A DNA stretch of 64,000 nt from Acidimicrobiia bacterium (GCA_024281095.1 JAMXLJ010000093.1:24074-88073), one strand, 5' to 3'. Numbered from the stretch's first letter, positions 24,969-35,341 are shown. The notes: generated from the letters alone by a model not told the origin. Numbers and translations are program-made.

Positions 24969-27869
24969 TCAGGAGCGGGAGCTCGACTGCTTTCGCTCGG
25001 AAGCAGTCGACATCTCGCGGGAGCGCAGCAGCGGTGCGGGGACCGCGATCTGGAAGTCGACCTGATCCGCCGGCATCGGCCGCGCGATGAGGTAGCCCTG
25101 GCACATGGTGCAGTCGAGACGGCGCAGCTCCGCGAGCTGCTCGGTCGTCTCCACGCCTTCGGCCACGACGCTTAGGTTGAGCGAACGGGCCAGGCCGACG
25201 ACCGCGTGCACGATCGCCTCGCTCTCGGAGTCGCTGCCGAGCCCGTCCACGAAGGACCGGTCGATCTTCAGCACGTCGACGGGGAAACGCTTGAGGTACG
25301 CGAGCGACGAGTAGCCGGTGCCGAAATCGTCGATGACGAGGTGGACGCCCAACGCCTTGACGGCCGAAAGCGTGCGGGCCGCACCGGCCGCGTCGTCCAT
25401 CAGCACCGACTCCGTGATCTCGAGCCACAGCGACTCGGCGTCGAGACCCGAGCCGTGCAGCGCCTCGGCGATCGTCGCGACGAGCTCCGGGTCGCCGAGC
25501 TGGCGGCCCGAAAGGTTGACGCTGAGGTGCATCGCGTGCGCACCGGGCACCGTCGCCTGCCAGCGGGCCATCTGCTTGCACGCCTGCTCGAGCACGAACG
25601 CGCCGAGCGGCAGGATGAGACCGGTCTCCTCGGCGATCGGGATGAACTCGGTGGGAGGGATCGCGCCGCGCGTCGGGTGGTTCCAACGCACGAGGGCCTC
25701 CACCCCGACGACCCGGTTCGTGAGCATCGAAGAGATCGGCTGGTAGTGCACCTGGAGCTGGCCTTCGTCGATCGCGAGACGAAGGTCGCGTTCGATGTCG
25801 AACCGCCGCTGAGCCCGGGCCCGCAACACCTCGTCGAAGTGCTCGACCCGAGCGCGTCCACGCTCCTTCGCCCGGTACATCGCGACGTCGGCGTCGCGCA
25901 ACAGCTCCTCGGGATCGGCTGCACCACCCCGCACGAACGAGATGCCGATGCTCGCGGTGATGACGACCTGACGACCCGACGAAACCGCGATCGGCTGTGA
26001 GATCACGCGAGCGATGTCCTCCGCGCGTCGCATCGCAGCTTCGTTGTCGGGCAGGTCGGGGCACAGCACGACGAACTCGTCACCGGCGAGCCGGGCGACG
26101 GTGTCGACGTTTCGGGTCGCGGCATGGAGTCGTCGCGCCACTGCGACGAGGACCTCGTCGCCGATGAGGTGCCCCATCGAGTCGTTGACGGTCTTGAAAC
26201 GGTCGAGGTCGACGAACAGCACCGCGTCGGTCGACTGGGCGCGGCGGGCATGGGCCAACGCCTGGCGGAGCGACTCGATGAAGACGGGACGGTTGCGCAG
26301 ACCGGTCAACGCGTCGTGTGTCGCCTGATAGTTGAGCTGGCTCTCGGCGCTGCGCCGCTCGGTCACGTCCGAGAACGAGCACACCACCCCGTACGGGCGC
26401 GACGACGACTCGGCGAGCAGCGGCCGTGAGTTGACCGACAGCCAGCGCCGGTCGCGACCCGACCGCGCGATGCCGATGAGCAGGTTCGTGCACGGCTCGC
26501 CGGTGCGCAACGTCACCGCGGCGGGGTGATCGGCGACGGGGAACGGCCGGCCGTCCGTGTGCGTCGCGAGCCGGTCGCCGGAGAACGCGCTGAAGAAGTC
26601 GCCGCCGATGGTCACGGGGCCGAGGATGTGCTCGGCGGCCGCGTTCGCCGCCGTCACGCGGCCGCTGTCGTCGGTGACGATGATGCCTTCCTCGAGCGCC
26701 TCGACGACCGCCGTGTAGCGCTCCTCGGCGGCCCGGCGCTCGGCCTCGGCCCGGCGCGACTCGGTGACGTCGGCACACACGACGACGGATCCGACGACGA
26801 CGCTGCCGTCGAAGATCGGCGCGACCGACAGGCGCACGTCGACGGGACTGCCGTCGGAACGCCGGTGAATGGTCTCGAGGCCGGTAACCGACTCCGTCCC
26901 GAAGCCGGCGGTCCCGCCGACCAGCTCGTCGAGTGCGCGGCCCTCGGCCTCTTCCGCGGTCCAGCCGTAGATGCGCGCCGCAGCCGGGTTCCAACTCTCG
27001 ACCGCGCCGTGCGCGTCGACGCCGATGATCGCATCGGAGACGTTCTGCACCAGGCCGGCCTGGTATCGAAGGGTCGCCTGGGCCGCCCGCCGCTCGGTGA
27101 GGTCACGCATGATCACCTGGAAGGCGGGCTCACCCTCCCACTTCGTGCGCACGCTGACCGTCTCGACGACGACCTCGCTGCCGTCGGCGCGCTTGATCCG
27201 CGCCTCGGCCGGCTGCGAGTAGTCCTCGTCTTCCTTCATCGCGGCGATGCGGGCGAGCATCTCGGGCACCGAGTCGGGATGCACCCAGTTGAGCAGCGAG
27301 TCGCCGACGACCTCGTCGAGGCTGTCGATGCCCACGAGGCGCATGGCCGAGACGTTGCCCCAGCGGATCGTGCCGGCCTGGTGGACCATGATCCCGTCGG
27401 GGCTGAGCTCGACGAGCAGCCGGTAGCGGTCGATGTGTTCCTGGAGCGCCTGCGCGGTGCGCAGGTTGTCGGTGATGTCGACGACCACGCCGACGCACGC
27501 CACGGGCTCGCGGCCGCGAGCGATGATCTTCGCCCGCACGAGCAGTACGTGCGATTCACCGTCGGCGTCGAGCACGGGCCGCTCGAGCGAGTACTCGTGC
27601 CATGGCGCTCCCCCGGCCGCGACCGCGATGACGGGCTCGAGGATCCACCGCCCGAGGTCGGCGGTCTCGGGAAGCGGGCCCCGGGCGTCGCCCGCGGGCC
27701 GGAAGCCGATCACCTGCTCGAGAGAGCCCCGCCACGTGAGCTCAGCCGTCGCCAGCTCGAACCGCCAGCTCGCCATCCGCCCGACCGACATCGCGAGGTC
27801 GTGGGCAGCCGCGAGGTCGCGACCGGAGTCGCGGTACGTCGGCTCGCCCTTCCCGCTGTCGGTGCCCAT
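24969..27869 (-). CDS. Multi-PAS GGDEF-EAL c-di-GMP turnover protein
   Basis: 966 aa; the ATG at 27869 has a GGGAG-type site upstream. Four PAS/PAC units (residues ~25-125, ~135-255, ~260-370, ~385-505) precede a GGDEF domain (~510-680) and an EAL domain (~690-945). The cyclase signature reads RLAGDEFVVL (AGDEF, Asp597), a variant still found in active enzymes. The EAL site is complete (EALVRW with Glu724, ESVLMDD, DDFGTGYSSLAYL, KIDRSFV, AEGVETTEQ), so phosphodiesterase activity is likely. No membrane helix, so a cytosolic sensor. The hairpin repeats at 27937-28071 lie just upstream of its start. Confidence 0.95.
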   Translation of the reverse strand: MGTDSGKGEPTYRDSGRDLAAAHDLAMSVGRMASWRFELATAELTWRGSLEQVIGFRPAGDARGPLPETADLGRWILEPVIAVAAGGAPWHEYSLERPVLDADGESHVLLVRAKIIARGREPVACVGVVVDITDNLRTAQALQEHIDRYRLLVELSPDGIMVHQAGTIRWGNVSAMRLVGIDSLDEVVGDSLLNWVHPDSVPEMLARIAAMKEDEDYSQPAEARIKRADGSEVVVETVSVRTKWEGEPAFQVIMRDLTERRAAQATLRYQAGLVQNVSDAIIGVDAHGAVESWNPAAARIYGWTAEEAEGRALDELVGGTAGFGTESVTGLETIHRRSDGSPVDVRLSVAPIFDGSVVVGSVVVCADVTESRRAEAERRAAEERYTAVVEALEEGIIVTDDSGRVTAANAAAEHILGPVTIGGDFFSAFSGDRLATHTDGRPFPVADHPAAVTLRTGEPCTNLLIGIARSGRDRRWLSVNSRPLLAESSSRPYGVVCSFSDVTERRSAESQLNYQATHDALTGLRNRPVFIESLRQALAHARRAQSTDAVLFVDLDRFKTVNDSMGHLIGDEVLVAVARRLHAATRNVDTVARLAGDEFVVLCPDLPDNEAAMRRAEDIARVISQPIAVSSGRQVVITASIGISFVRGGAADPEELLRDADVAMYRAKERGRARVEHFDEVLRARAQRRFDIERDLRLAIDEGQLQVHYQPISSMLTNRVVGVEALVRWNHPTRGAIPPTEFIPIAEETGLILPLGAFVLEQACKQMARWQATVPGAHAMHLSVNLSGRQLGDPELVATIAEALHGSGLDAESLWLEITESVLMDDAAGAARTLSAVKALGVHLVIDDFGTGYSSLAYLKRFPVDVLKIDRSFVDGLGSDSESEAIVHAVVGLARSLNLSVVAEGVETTEQLAELRRLDCTMCQGYLIARPMPADQVDFQIAVPAPLLRSREMSTASERKQSSSRS

Positions 27870-27936
27870 CCTGCTCCCGTCGGAGATCAACCCCACCGGG
27901 AGTCCTATCGGCCCGACCCCGAGCCAGGTTTACGAG

Positions 27937-28071
27937 GAGATGGAGCGCAGGCGTGCTCGGAGAGCGGGACGCCGGAGCGGAATCGACCAATTGAAACCAA
28001 GATGCAGCGCAGGCGTGCTCGGAGAGCGGGACGCCGGAGCGGAATCGACCAGTTGAAACCGAGATGGAGCG
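27937..28071 (+). repeat. Hairpin repeat, two tandem 62-bp copies (B and C)
   Basis: Two consecutive 62-bp units (27937-27998 and 27999-28060) differ at only a few bases and are followed by a third copy of the first 11 bases (gagatggagcg at 28061-28071). Each unit folds as ggcgt + gctc, loop gga, gagc, bulge ggg, acgcc. The element at 18857-18903 shares the outer stem, loop and bulge but has ggcc/ggcc in the inner stem. Confidence 0.85.
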
Positions 28072-28118
28072 GCAATCCGGGCGCCGGCCCTGTCCCGGCG
28101 CCCGGATGCCCTGCCGGC

Positions 28119-29300
28119 TCAGGCCTCCGCGAGCACTACGACCGAGTTGTGCCCACCCATCCCGATCGACGACTTCAAGGTGATCCCTGGCTGGCGCAGC
28201 TGCGCGCCCGCGATCAGCCTCGGGTGCCCGGCGGAGACCTGCGGCGGTGCCGGAATGATGCCCGTGTCGTAGGCGAGACACGTGCCCGCGAGCTCGACGG
28301 CCGAGGCCGCGCCCTGGCAGTGACCTGCGAGCGGCTTGAGGGAGTAGACGCCCACCGCATCGGTGAGCAGTGTGTCGAGCACCTCCGCCTCGGCCGCGTC
28401 GCACTGCGCGGTGCCGGGGCCGTGAGCGTTGAGGTACGCCACGTCCTCCGGTGCGACGCCGGCGCTCGTGAGGGCGTCGTCGAAGCAGCGGCGGATCTGC
28501 GCGTGGTCGGGGTTGATGTGCACGACGTGGAAGCCGTCGTGGTTCATCGATCCGCCGGCGACGCGGAGGTACGGCGCACCGCTCGTGTTCGAGACGACGT
28601 ATGCGACGGATGCCTCACCCGCGGGGAACCCGCGGCTGCCCTCCTGGAACGGGCGGCACGCTTCCAGCGCGGGGATGTCGACGATCGCGACGCCGAGATC
28701 CACGAAGTGCTTGATGTTCTCGGGAAGGGCCGAGACGTCGGTCGCGACCACGACCACGTCGTCCACGATGCCGGCGTCGATCCACATCTTCGCGGTGATG
28801 AGCGCGGCGTTTCCGGACGCGCACATTGCGGTGACGCCCATCGTGGGGCCGTGCCATCCGTGGCGCTGCATCAACAGCGACAGCGGCGTCGACGGCATGA
28901 GCTGCAGATAGTCACGGCGGCTGACGCTGGCGTTGCGCTCCAGCCAGAAGTCGTGCCACAGGTCGACCTCGCCCAGCACGATCGCGTGGATGAGCCCGAC
29001 GTTCGGACCCGGGCGCCAGCCGCGGTCGGTGGCGTCCTCGATGGCTTCCTCGGCGGCGAACGTCAGCGCGCCGGAGAACCGGCTCATGCCCGCGGGCCCC
29101 TCGTCCGGAATCAGCGCCGCGTACGCGAGGTCGTGGCCGAGCACGTCGCCGTAACCGGGGTGGGCCACGACCGCCGACTCGCCCGACAGCATGCCGTTCC
29201 ACAGCAGCTTGCGGCCCCAGCCATAGCCCGTGACGGTGCCGAGTCCGACGATGCCAGGCTGCGAACGCGCGCGCGACCCTGACTCGAAGCCCGTGCCCAT
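28119..29300 (-). CDS. Stand-alone beta-ketoacyl-ACP synthase (KAS I/II-like)
   Basis: 393 aa; ATG with GGGAGG 6 nt upstream. The thiolase-fold condensing enzyme has the full Cys-His-His triad: Cys160 (TAMCASGNAAL), His293 (NAHGPGTAQCD) and His327 (KPLAGHCQGAAS). The ending SIGMGGHNSVVVL is typical of KAS. No acyl carrier protein, ketoreductase or acyltransferase lies nearby, so it is not in a standard fab cluster. It may elongate a special fatty acid or belong to a polyketide/arylpolyene-like route encoded elsewhere. Confidence 0.92.
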   Translation of the reverse strand: MGTGFESGSRARSQPGIVGLGTVTGYGWGRKLLWNGMLSGESAVVAHPGYGDVLGHDLAYAALIPDEGPAGMSRFSGALTFAAEEAIEDATDRGWRPGPNVGLIHAIVLGEVDLWHDFWLERNASVSRRDYLQLMPSTPLSLLMQRHGWHGPTMGVTAMCASGNAALITAKMWIDAGIVDDVVVVATDVSALPENIKHFVDLGVAIVDIPALEACRPFQEGSRGFPAGEASVAYVVSNTSGAPYLRVAGGSMNHDGFHVVHINPDHAQIRRCFDDALTSAGVAPEDVAYLNAHGPGTAQCDAAEAEVLDTLLTDAVGVYSLKPLAGHCQGAASAVELAGTCLAYDTGIIPAPPQVSAGHPRLIAGAQLRQPGITLKSSIGMGGHNSVVVLAEA

Positions 29301-29535
29301 GAGGTGCCTCCCGGTCTGTCGCGCACCACCCTGCGCGTCGGTGCCGACGAACCTGGCCCACCGGGACTGGTCCCTCGGGGCTCATCGGCACGCCCCGCTC
29401 TCCGAGAAGCAATATACGGCTGCGCGCGCGTGTGGAACCAGAGGCGAAAGTACCCCGTTGGATGAACGACCCAGGGCGTTCGCGCGTGCACTCAGCGCTC
29501 TCGCGGGTCGCTATGTGGTGAGTTGCGTACCCGCT

Positions 29536-31947
29536 CTACCGCACGCGCACACCGGTTTCTTCGGGCAGGCCCGGCCACGTCCACTCGGTGATCTCGGGAA
29601 GATCGTCGCCGTACTCGCGCGTGTACTGGCGCGCCTTCACCCGCATGTCCACCATTTCCTGCCGCAGTCGGGCGGCGCGCGGGCCGAGCCGGGGCACGCG
29701 GTCGATGACATCCATCACGAGCCGGAAGCGGTCCAGGTCGTTCAACAGCACCATGTCGAACGGCGTCGTGGTCGTGCCCTCCTCCTTGTAGCCCCGCACG
29801 TGGAGTTGGTCGTGCCCGTGGCGGCGGTACGTGAGGCGGTGGATCAACCACGGATAGCCGTGGTAGGCGAAGATCACCGGACGGTCCGTCGTGAACAGCG
29901 TGTCGTAGTCGCGATCCGACATGCCGTGCGGATGCTCCGAGTCCGGTTGGAGCCTCATGAGATCGACCACGTTGACGACGCGGACCTTCAGCTCGGGAAG
30001 ATGACGGTGCAGGAGGTCGGCGGCCGCGAGCACCTCCAGCGTCGGGACGTCGCCCGCGCACGCAAGCACGACGTCGGGCTCCCCGTCCGAGTCGTTGCTC
30101 GCGAACTCCCAGATCCCGACCCCGCGGGTGCAGTGGAGGATCGCGTCTTCGATGGCGAGCCAGTCCAGCGCCGGGTACTTCTGTGCGACGACGACGTTGA
30201 CGTAGTCGCGGCTGCGCAAGCAGTGGTCGGCGACCGACAACAGGCAGTTCGTGTCGGGCGGGAGGTACACCCGGATGATCTCCGCCTTCTTGTTCACCAC
30301 GTCGTCGATGAAACCGGGATCCTGGTGCGAGAACCCGTTGTGGTCCTGACGCCAGACGTGCGACGACAGCAGGTAATTCAGGGACGCGACCGGCCGGCGC
30401 CACGTGAGCGTCCGGCTCACCTTCAGCCACTTCGCGTGCTGGTTGAACATCGAGTCGACGATGTGGGTGAACGCCTCGTAGCAATTGAACATCCCGTGAC
30501 GGCCGGTCAGGAGATAGCCCTCCAACCACCCCTGACACGTGTGCTCGCTGAGGATCTCCATGACGCGACCGGACGGCGCGAGATGTTCGTCGACCGGGAG
30601 GATCTTCTCGAGCCACACCTTGTCCGTCGCCTCGTACACCGCGTCGAGGCGATTCGATGCCGTCTCGTCCGGCCCGAAGAGACGGAAGTTCCGGTACGGG
30701 TCGTTGAGTTTCACCACATCGCGCAAGAACTGCCCGAGCACGTGTGTCGCCGCCGAGCGGGTCGTGCCGGGCTTGTCCACCTCGACCGCGTACGAGCGGA
30801 AGTCCGGCAGCACGAGACCGCGCAGGAGCAGGCCGCCGTTCGCGTGCGGGTTGGCTCCCATCCGCCGGTCGCCGCGGGGAAGCCAGTCGAGCAGCTCGGG
30901 CCGCGGCACGCCCCGATCGTCGAACAGCTCGTCGGGGCGGTAGCTGCGCATCCACTGCTCGAGCAGCGCGCGGTGATCGTCACGTGTGCGGACCTCGGCG
31001 AGCGGCACCTGGTGGGCCCGCCACGTGCCCTCGACCGGCACCCCGTCGACCTCCTTCGGGCCCGTCCATCCCTTCGGAGTGCGCAGCACGATCATGGGCC
31101 AGCGCGGGCGCGCCCGATCACCGCCGTCTCGCGCGCGGCGCTGGATGGCCGCGATCTCGTCGACGACCTCGTCGAGGGTCGCCGCGAGCTGTTGGTGAAC
31201 GGACGCGGGGTCGTCGCCCTCGACGAGATACGGAGTCCAGCCGGTGCCTTCGAAGAACGCCGCCAACTCGTCGTCGCCGACCCGCGCGAAAACCGTCGGG
31301 TTCGCGATCTTGTAGCCGTTGAGGGCCAGGATCGGCAGCACCGCCCCGTCGCCCACGGGGTCGAGGAACTTGTTTCCGTGCCACGACGTCGCAAGGGGCC
31401 CCGTCTCGGCCTCGCCGTCGCCGACGACACACGCGACGAGCAGATCGGGATTGTCGAACGCGGCTCCGAACGCATGGCTCAACGAGTAGCCGAGCTCTCC
31501 GCCTTCGTGGATCGACCCGGGCGTCTCCGGCGCGACGTGGCTCGGGATCCCGCCGGGAAACGAGAACTGGCGGAACAACTCGGCCATGCCGACCTCGTCC
31601 TGCGGCACGTTCGAGTAGATCTCCGAGTACGTGCCTTCGAGCCAGGAGTTCGCCACGATCGCCGGGCCTCCGTGACCGGGCCCGATGACATACATCGCGT
31701 CGAGATCGCGGCGCGCGATTTCGCGGTTCAGATGCGCGTAGACGAGGTTGAGGCCGGGCGTGGTACCCCAGTGACCGAGCAGGCGCGGCTTGATGTCGTC
31801 GGCCTCGAGCGGCTCTCGCAGCAGCGGGTTGCGCATGAGGTAGATCTGCCCCACCGACAAGTAGTTCGCCGCCCGCCAATAGGCGTGGACGCGGTCGAGC
31901 TCGGCCGGCGCGAGCGGTGTGCGCGACACCGTTCTCATCTCGCCCAT
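29536..31947 (-). CDS. xfp: Phosphoketolase (xylulose-5-P / fructose-6-P)
   Basis: 803 aa, normal family length; the ATG at 31947 has GGGGAGG upstream. It is a thiamine diphosphate enzyme that splits xylulose-5-phosphate and/or fructose-6-phosphate with phosphate to acetyl phosphate plus a triose or erythrose phosphate. Visible marks: [57 protein letters not shown] (TPP-binding GDG...), [17 protein letters not shown] and [11 protein letters not shown]. No neighbouring acetate kinase is present. Substrate preference cannot be told from sequence. Confidence 0.96.
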   Translation of the reverse strand: MGEMRTVSRTPLAPAELDRVHAYWRAANYLSVGQIYLMRNPLLREPLEADDIKPRLLGHWGTTPGLNLVYAHLNREIARRDLDAMYVIGPGHGGPAIVANSWLEGTYSEIYSNVPQDEVGMAELFRQFSFPGGIPSHVAPETPGSIHEGGELGYSLSHAFGAAFDNPDLLVACVVGDGEAETGPLATSWHGNKFLDPVGDGAVLPILALNGYKIANPTVFARVGDDELAAFFEGTGWTPYLVEGDDPASVHQQLAATLDEVVDEIAAIQRRARDGGDRARPRWPMIVLRTPKGWTGPKEVDGVPVEGTWRAHQVPLAEVRTRDDHRALLEQWMRSYRPDELFDDRGVPRPELLDWLPRGDRRMGANPHANGGLLLRGLVLPDFRSYAVEVDKPGTTRSAATHVLGQFLRDVVKLNDPYRNFRLFGPDETASNRLDAVYEATDKVWLEKILPVDEHLAPSGRVMEILSEHTCQGWLEGYLLTGRHGMFNCYEAFTHIVDSMFNQHAKWLKVSRTLTWRRPVASLNYLLSSHVWRQDHNGFSHQDPGFIDDVVNKKAEIIRVYLPPDTNCLLSVADHCLRSRDYVNVVVAQKYPALDWLAIEDAILHCTRGVGIWEFASNDSDGEPDVVLACAGDVPTLEVLAAADLLHRHLPELKVRVVNVVDLMRLQPDSEHPHGMSDRDYDTLFTTDRPVIFAYHGYPWLIHRLTYRRHGHDQLHVRGYKEEGTTTTPFDMVLLNDLDRFRLVMDVIDRVPRLGPRAARLRQEMVDMRVKARQYTREYGDDLPEITEWTWPGLPEETGVRVR

Positions 31948-32067
31948 GGGGCCTCCCCTCCTTCGCCGGCTTCCCGGCCTCGGCAAGGCTCTCGCACCGC
32001 CGCGGACGGCTCAAGGCCGACGAAGAGTGGCCGATGAGACACGAACGGATCGACAAGAAGGCCGAAC

Positions 32068-33225
32068 TTGGGGCGACGCTCGTCGGTCGGCTCTCGGAAC
32101 GTCGACACGCCCGTCGATGCACCGCGTGCCGGACGTGACCAAAGTCTGAAGCACGATGTCGCCGGCACGCGCGCGAGCGCGGACGCCGATTTCTGGCTGC
32201 GCCACCTCAATCTCGGCCTGCTCCTGTACGGGGTGTCGATCTCGGTCAGCCTCCTGTATCTCATGCTCGTGCCAGGCCCGAACCGGCCGGTGCTGCTGGT
32301 GCTCGCGGCCGTTGCGATGCTGTCGCTCCTCGTCGTGTTCGCACTGCCGCGACGCGCGATCGCCGCGTCACCGCATCGCATGCGGTTCTTCTACACGTGG
32401 ACCGGGTTCAGCGTGACGTTCGTGTTGGTGGTCGCGTCGTTCGACCGAGGCGCCGGCAGCCCGTTGTGCCTGCTCCTGTTCTTCGCAGTCGTGTACTGCG
32501 GCCTCGCCTACCCGCCGGTCGCGGTCGCGGTCACGACTGCGGCGGCAACGACCGGGTATCTCCTGCTCACCGTCGCCGAGGACTCGGCGAGCGGCTTCCC
32601 GCTCATGACCGTGGTCGTGCTCATCGGCCTCGGGGCGGTGTCGGCCTTCGCGGCGGAGGCACGCGAGCGCGTGCGCTGGACACTGGACGTACTCGCGACG
32701 CAGGACGGTCTGACGGGCTGCCTCACCCATCGCGCGTTCCATGATCGCCTCACCGCGGAGATGGCGCGTGCCGAGCGACACCGGCGACCGCTGTCGGTCG
32801 TCATCGTCGACCTCGACCACTTCAAGCGGGTCAACGACAGCTTGGGCCACCTCGCGGGCGACGAGCTGCTCCGGGTGGTGGGCGCGGTCCTGCGCGCGGG
32901 GCTGCGCGTCGGCGACGTCGCGGGCCGGCTGGGCGGCGACGAGTTCGCCCTCCTGCTTCCCGACACCACCCTCGACGGCGCGGTCGCGCTGGCCCAGCGC
33001 CGGCTCGACGACCTCGAGACGCGCGACATCAGCGCGACATTCGGCGTCGCGCAGAACTGCATCCCGCCCGGCATGGGAAGCGACTGCCCGACCGACGCGA
33101 ACCTGCTGCTGCGCCGGGCCGACGACGCGCTGTATCGCGCGAAGAAGCTCGGGCGGCGGCGCGTGCTCGATCACCGCTGCGCCTGTCGCGGCCGCATCCA
33201 CGCCGACCTTGTCCACATCGGGTGA
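32068..33225 (+). CDS. Membrane-bound diguanylate cyclase (GGDEF)
   Basis: 385 aa if started at TTG 32068; no ATG or GTG lies between it and the first helix, so the start is uncertain. Six hydrophobic helices (residues ~45-205) precede a complete GGDEF domain: DGLTGCLTHRAFHDRL, VIVDLDHFKRVNDSLGHLAGDELL, GRLGGDEFALLLPD and ADDALYRAKKLGRRRV. The active-site GGDEF is intact. It makes c-di-GMP at the membrane in response to a signal felt by the membrane part. It is divergent from phosphoketolase. Confidence 0.92.
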   Translation: MGRRSSVGSRNVDTPVDAPRAGRDQSLKHDVAGTRASADADFWLRHLNLGLLLYGVSISVSLLYLMLVPGPNRPVLLVLAAVAMLSLLVVFALPRRAIAASPHRMRFFYTWTGFSVTFVLVVASFDRGAGSPLCLLLFFAVVYCGLAYPPVAVAVTTAAATTGYLLLTVAEDSASGFPLMTVVVLIGLGAVSAFAAEARERVRWTLDVLATQDGLTGCLTHRAFHDRLTAEMARAERHRRPLSVVIVDLDHFKRVNDSLGHLAGDELLRVVGAVLRAGLRVGDVAGRLGGDEFALLLPDTTLDGAVALAQRRLDDLETRDISATFGVAQNCIPPGMGSDCPTDANLLLRRADDALYRAKKLGRRRVLDHRCACRGRIHADLVHIG

Positions 33226-33243
33226 CCGGGAGAAGCCCCCGGG

Positions 33244-33912
33244 TCAGAAGCCGAGTTCCCGGGGCGGCAGCGTGCTCGGCCCGACGTGGCGGTCGAGCCA
33301 GCGGTTGACAGGCGCCGCATCGCGCCACACCTCGACGATGCGGTCCAGCGCTCGTTTCGTGTGCAGCCAGCGCGCCGGTGCGAACGTGCGGCCCACGGTG
33401 AGGCCCTTGCTCCGAAGCAGGTCAACCCGTGGATGGTCCTTCGGGTAACCGCGAGGCGCAGACTTGAGCGACTCGTGCGCGGCGATCTCGTACCGCTTGG
33501 CCCGCATCCGCTCGACCTCTCGAGCCAGCCTCGCGCCAGTGCGCGCGTCGGCAACCGAGCGACGCCACCGCTCCAGCTGATCCGCCGCGAGGACGTAGTA
33601 CCCCGACGCCACAAGGAGCCCCTCGGCCGAGATCTGCACGTAGTACCCCGCACCGCCCGGTCCCTCGGTGACCGCGGCCGCGCTCGTCTTGTACGGGCTC
33701 TTGTCGCGAGCGAAGCGCACGTCGCGGTACGGGCGGAAGAGGTGGAGCGTCCCGAACTCGCGTTCTACTTCGGCCGCGAGCGCGAGGAACGGAGCCTTGA
33801 CGGCCGACTCGTAGACATCGCGGTGCGCCTGCCAGTACGACTTCGAGTTGTCGGTCTCGAGCCCGGCGAAAAACTCGAGCGCTTCGGCAGGCCAGCCGGC
33901 GAACGCGCGCAC
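33244..33912 (-). CDS. DUF2461 family protein
   Basis: 222 aa, GTG start. Typical segments of this widespread family of unknown function are present: FFAGLETDNSKSYWQAHRDVYE, FRPYRDVRFARDKSPYKTSAAAVTEG, GYYVQISAEGLLVASGYY and DHPRVDLLRSKGLTVGRTF. It is soluble and cytoplasmic. It lies 7 nt after the Wzz/BY-kinase stop on the same strand and is probably cotranscribed with it. Confidence 0.93.
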   Translation of the reverse strand: MRAFAGWPAEALEFFAGLETDNSKSYWQAHRDVYESAVKAPFLALAAEVEREFGTLHLFRPYRDVRFARDKSPYKTSAAAVTEGPGGAGYYVQISAEGLLVASGYYVLAADQLERWRRSVADARTGARLAREVERMRAKRYEIAAHESLKSAPRGYPKDHPRVDLLRSKGLTVGRTFAPARWLHTKRALDRIVEVWRDAAPVNRWLDRHVGPSTLPPRELGF

Positions 33913-33919
33913 GCTGTGT

Positions 33920-35341
33920 CTACGCGGCGGCGTCGAAGACGGCGCGCGGTGCGTTGGTGCGGTTCACCACCACGCCGATCACGTTGGCGCCACCACGTCG
34001 CAGTGCCTCGATCGCGGCGCGCACCGCACCTTTGCGGCTCGACTTCATGTCGAGCACGAAGACGGTCGCGTCGCACTGCGACGCGACCGCGAGCGCGTCC
34101 GCGAACAGCGAAACCGGAGGCGTGTCGACCACGACGAGCCTCATGCTCCGCAGCTGGTCGAGCACCGAGCGGAACGCGCGCGCGCCGAGCAGGGCCGACG
34201 GGTCGTCGCCGGAGCTTCCGCTGGGCAACACGCGCAGGGCGCTGCCGCTACGCACCCTGCGCAGCGCCGCGGCGACGTCGGCGCCCTGCAAGACGCCAGT
34301 CAACCCCGGTGCGCGGCGGACCCCGAACTGCTCGTGCGCCGAGGGCCGGCGCAGGTCTGCGTCGACGAAGACAACCTGGTCCTCGACCGCGGCCGCGGCT
34401 TCGGCGAGCTGCACCGCGACGAATGTCTTTCCGGCTTCGGGATTCGCGCTGACGACCGCGACGGTCCGCGGCTTCGCGGCACCCGACAGGAACATCAGGT
34501 TCGTCCGCAGGGTGCGGATCGACTCGAGCGTCTCGCCCGACTTGCCGCTCGGCACCCGCGCGAGCACCGGGAGCCCGAGTTCGCGCATCATCTCAGTCTC
34601 GTCGAGGCTCGAGAACCGGTCCGCCCGGTTCGATCGCAGCACCCACAACTCCGACGCGATCAACGCAGCCGCGATGAACGCGAACTCGGCGTCGCGCCCC
34701 GGCTTCGGAGAGATCGGCTTGCCGTCGCTCGCGCCGGATGCGATCGACGTGACCACGTCGGTGGGCAGCGCGGCCCGCTGGGCCAGGGCGGACTGCAATC
34801 CGGCCAGTCGAACGCGCAACAGCGCCGCCTCACGACTCTGCGGCGACAGGCGCGCGAGCTGTTCGTTGATTCGCGTCCGCTCCGCCTGCAGGTCCGCGGT
34901 GTTGGTCTTGTAGATCGCGGCGAACCTGTTCTTCGTCGCGTTGACCAATCCGTCGGTGACGCCCTTCGCCAGACCAACCGCGTCGTGCACCGACGGGCCG
35001 TTGGCCTTCACCAGCAGCACGCCGAGGGCGACATTGTCGACCGAGAGCCGGCTCTGCGCGGTGGCGAGGTCTGCGTGCACGCCGTTGCTCTCGATCGCCT
35101 GCGTGACGATCATCGAGGACTTGCCGAGCGTCGCGTAGATGTCGGTGACGTACTGGGTCTGGCTGGTGTCGCCGAAGCCGACGAGCGAGGCACCGCTCAC
35201 GACCTGGACGACCCCGAGGGCCTGATACTGCTTCGGAGCCTGCTTGCGGACCGCGTACGTGACCCCGGCGACGAGCACCGCGACGATGAGGATCCTCCAC
35301 CATCCCGCGAGGATCGTGCGGAAGTGTTCGCCGACGTCCAC
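33920..35341 (-). CDS. Wzz-type chain-length / BY-kinase-like exopolysaccharide protein
   Basis: 473 aa, GTG start. Residues ~10-32 are a membrane helix (WWRILIVAVLVAGVTYAVRK) opening a Wzz/GNVR domain with a coiled-coil middle. A second helix lies near residue 225. The cytosolic BY-kinase-like ATPase follows (residues ~270-473): a variant Walker A (SANPEAGKTFVAVQLAEA), Walker A-prime (VVFVDADLRRPSAHEQFG) and Walker B (LVVVDTPPVSLFADA). The C-terminus (APRAVFDAAA) has no Tyr cluster, so autophosphorylation of the usual kind is not expected. Such proteins set polymer length and steer export. Confidence 0.9.
   Translation of the reverse strand: MDVGEHFRTILAGWWRILIVAVLVAGVTYAVRKQAPKQYQALGVVQVVSGASLVGFGDTSQTQYVTDIYATLGKSSMIVTQAIESNGVHADLATAQSRLSVDNVALGVLLVKANGPSVHDAVGLAKGVTDGLVNATKNRFAAIYKTNTADLQAERTRINEQLARLSPQSREAALLRVRLAGLQSALAQRAALPTDVVTSIASGASDGKPISPKPGRDAEFAFIAAALIASELWVLRSNRADRFSSLDETEMMRELGLPVLARVPSGKSGETLESIRTLRTNLMFLSGAAKPRTVAVVSANPEAGKTFVAVQLAEAAAAVEDQVVFVDADLRRPSAHEQFGVRRAPGLTGVLQGADVAAALRRVRSGSALRVLPSGSSGDDPSALLGARAFRSVLDQLRSMRLVVVDTPPVSLFADALAVASQCDATVFVLDMKSSRKGAVRAAIEALRRGGANVIGVVVNRTNAPRAVFDAAA

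Noticed and set aside
26526..29282. 918-codon open frame on the plus strand
   Set aside because: Antisense to the PAS-GGDEF-EAL and KAS genes, whose motifs are unambiguous; it also reads through the hairpin repeats.
29230..32037. 935-codon open frame on the plus strand
   Set aside because: Antisense to phosphoketolase and the ketoacyl synthase, with Val/Arg/His-rich composition typical of high-G+C shadow frames.
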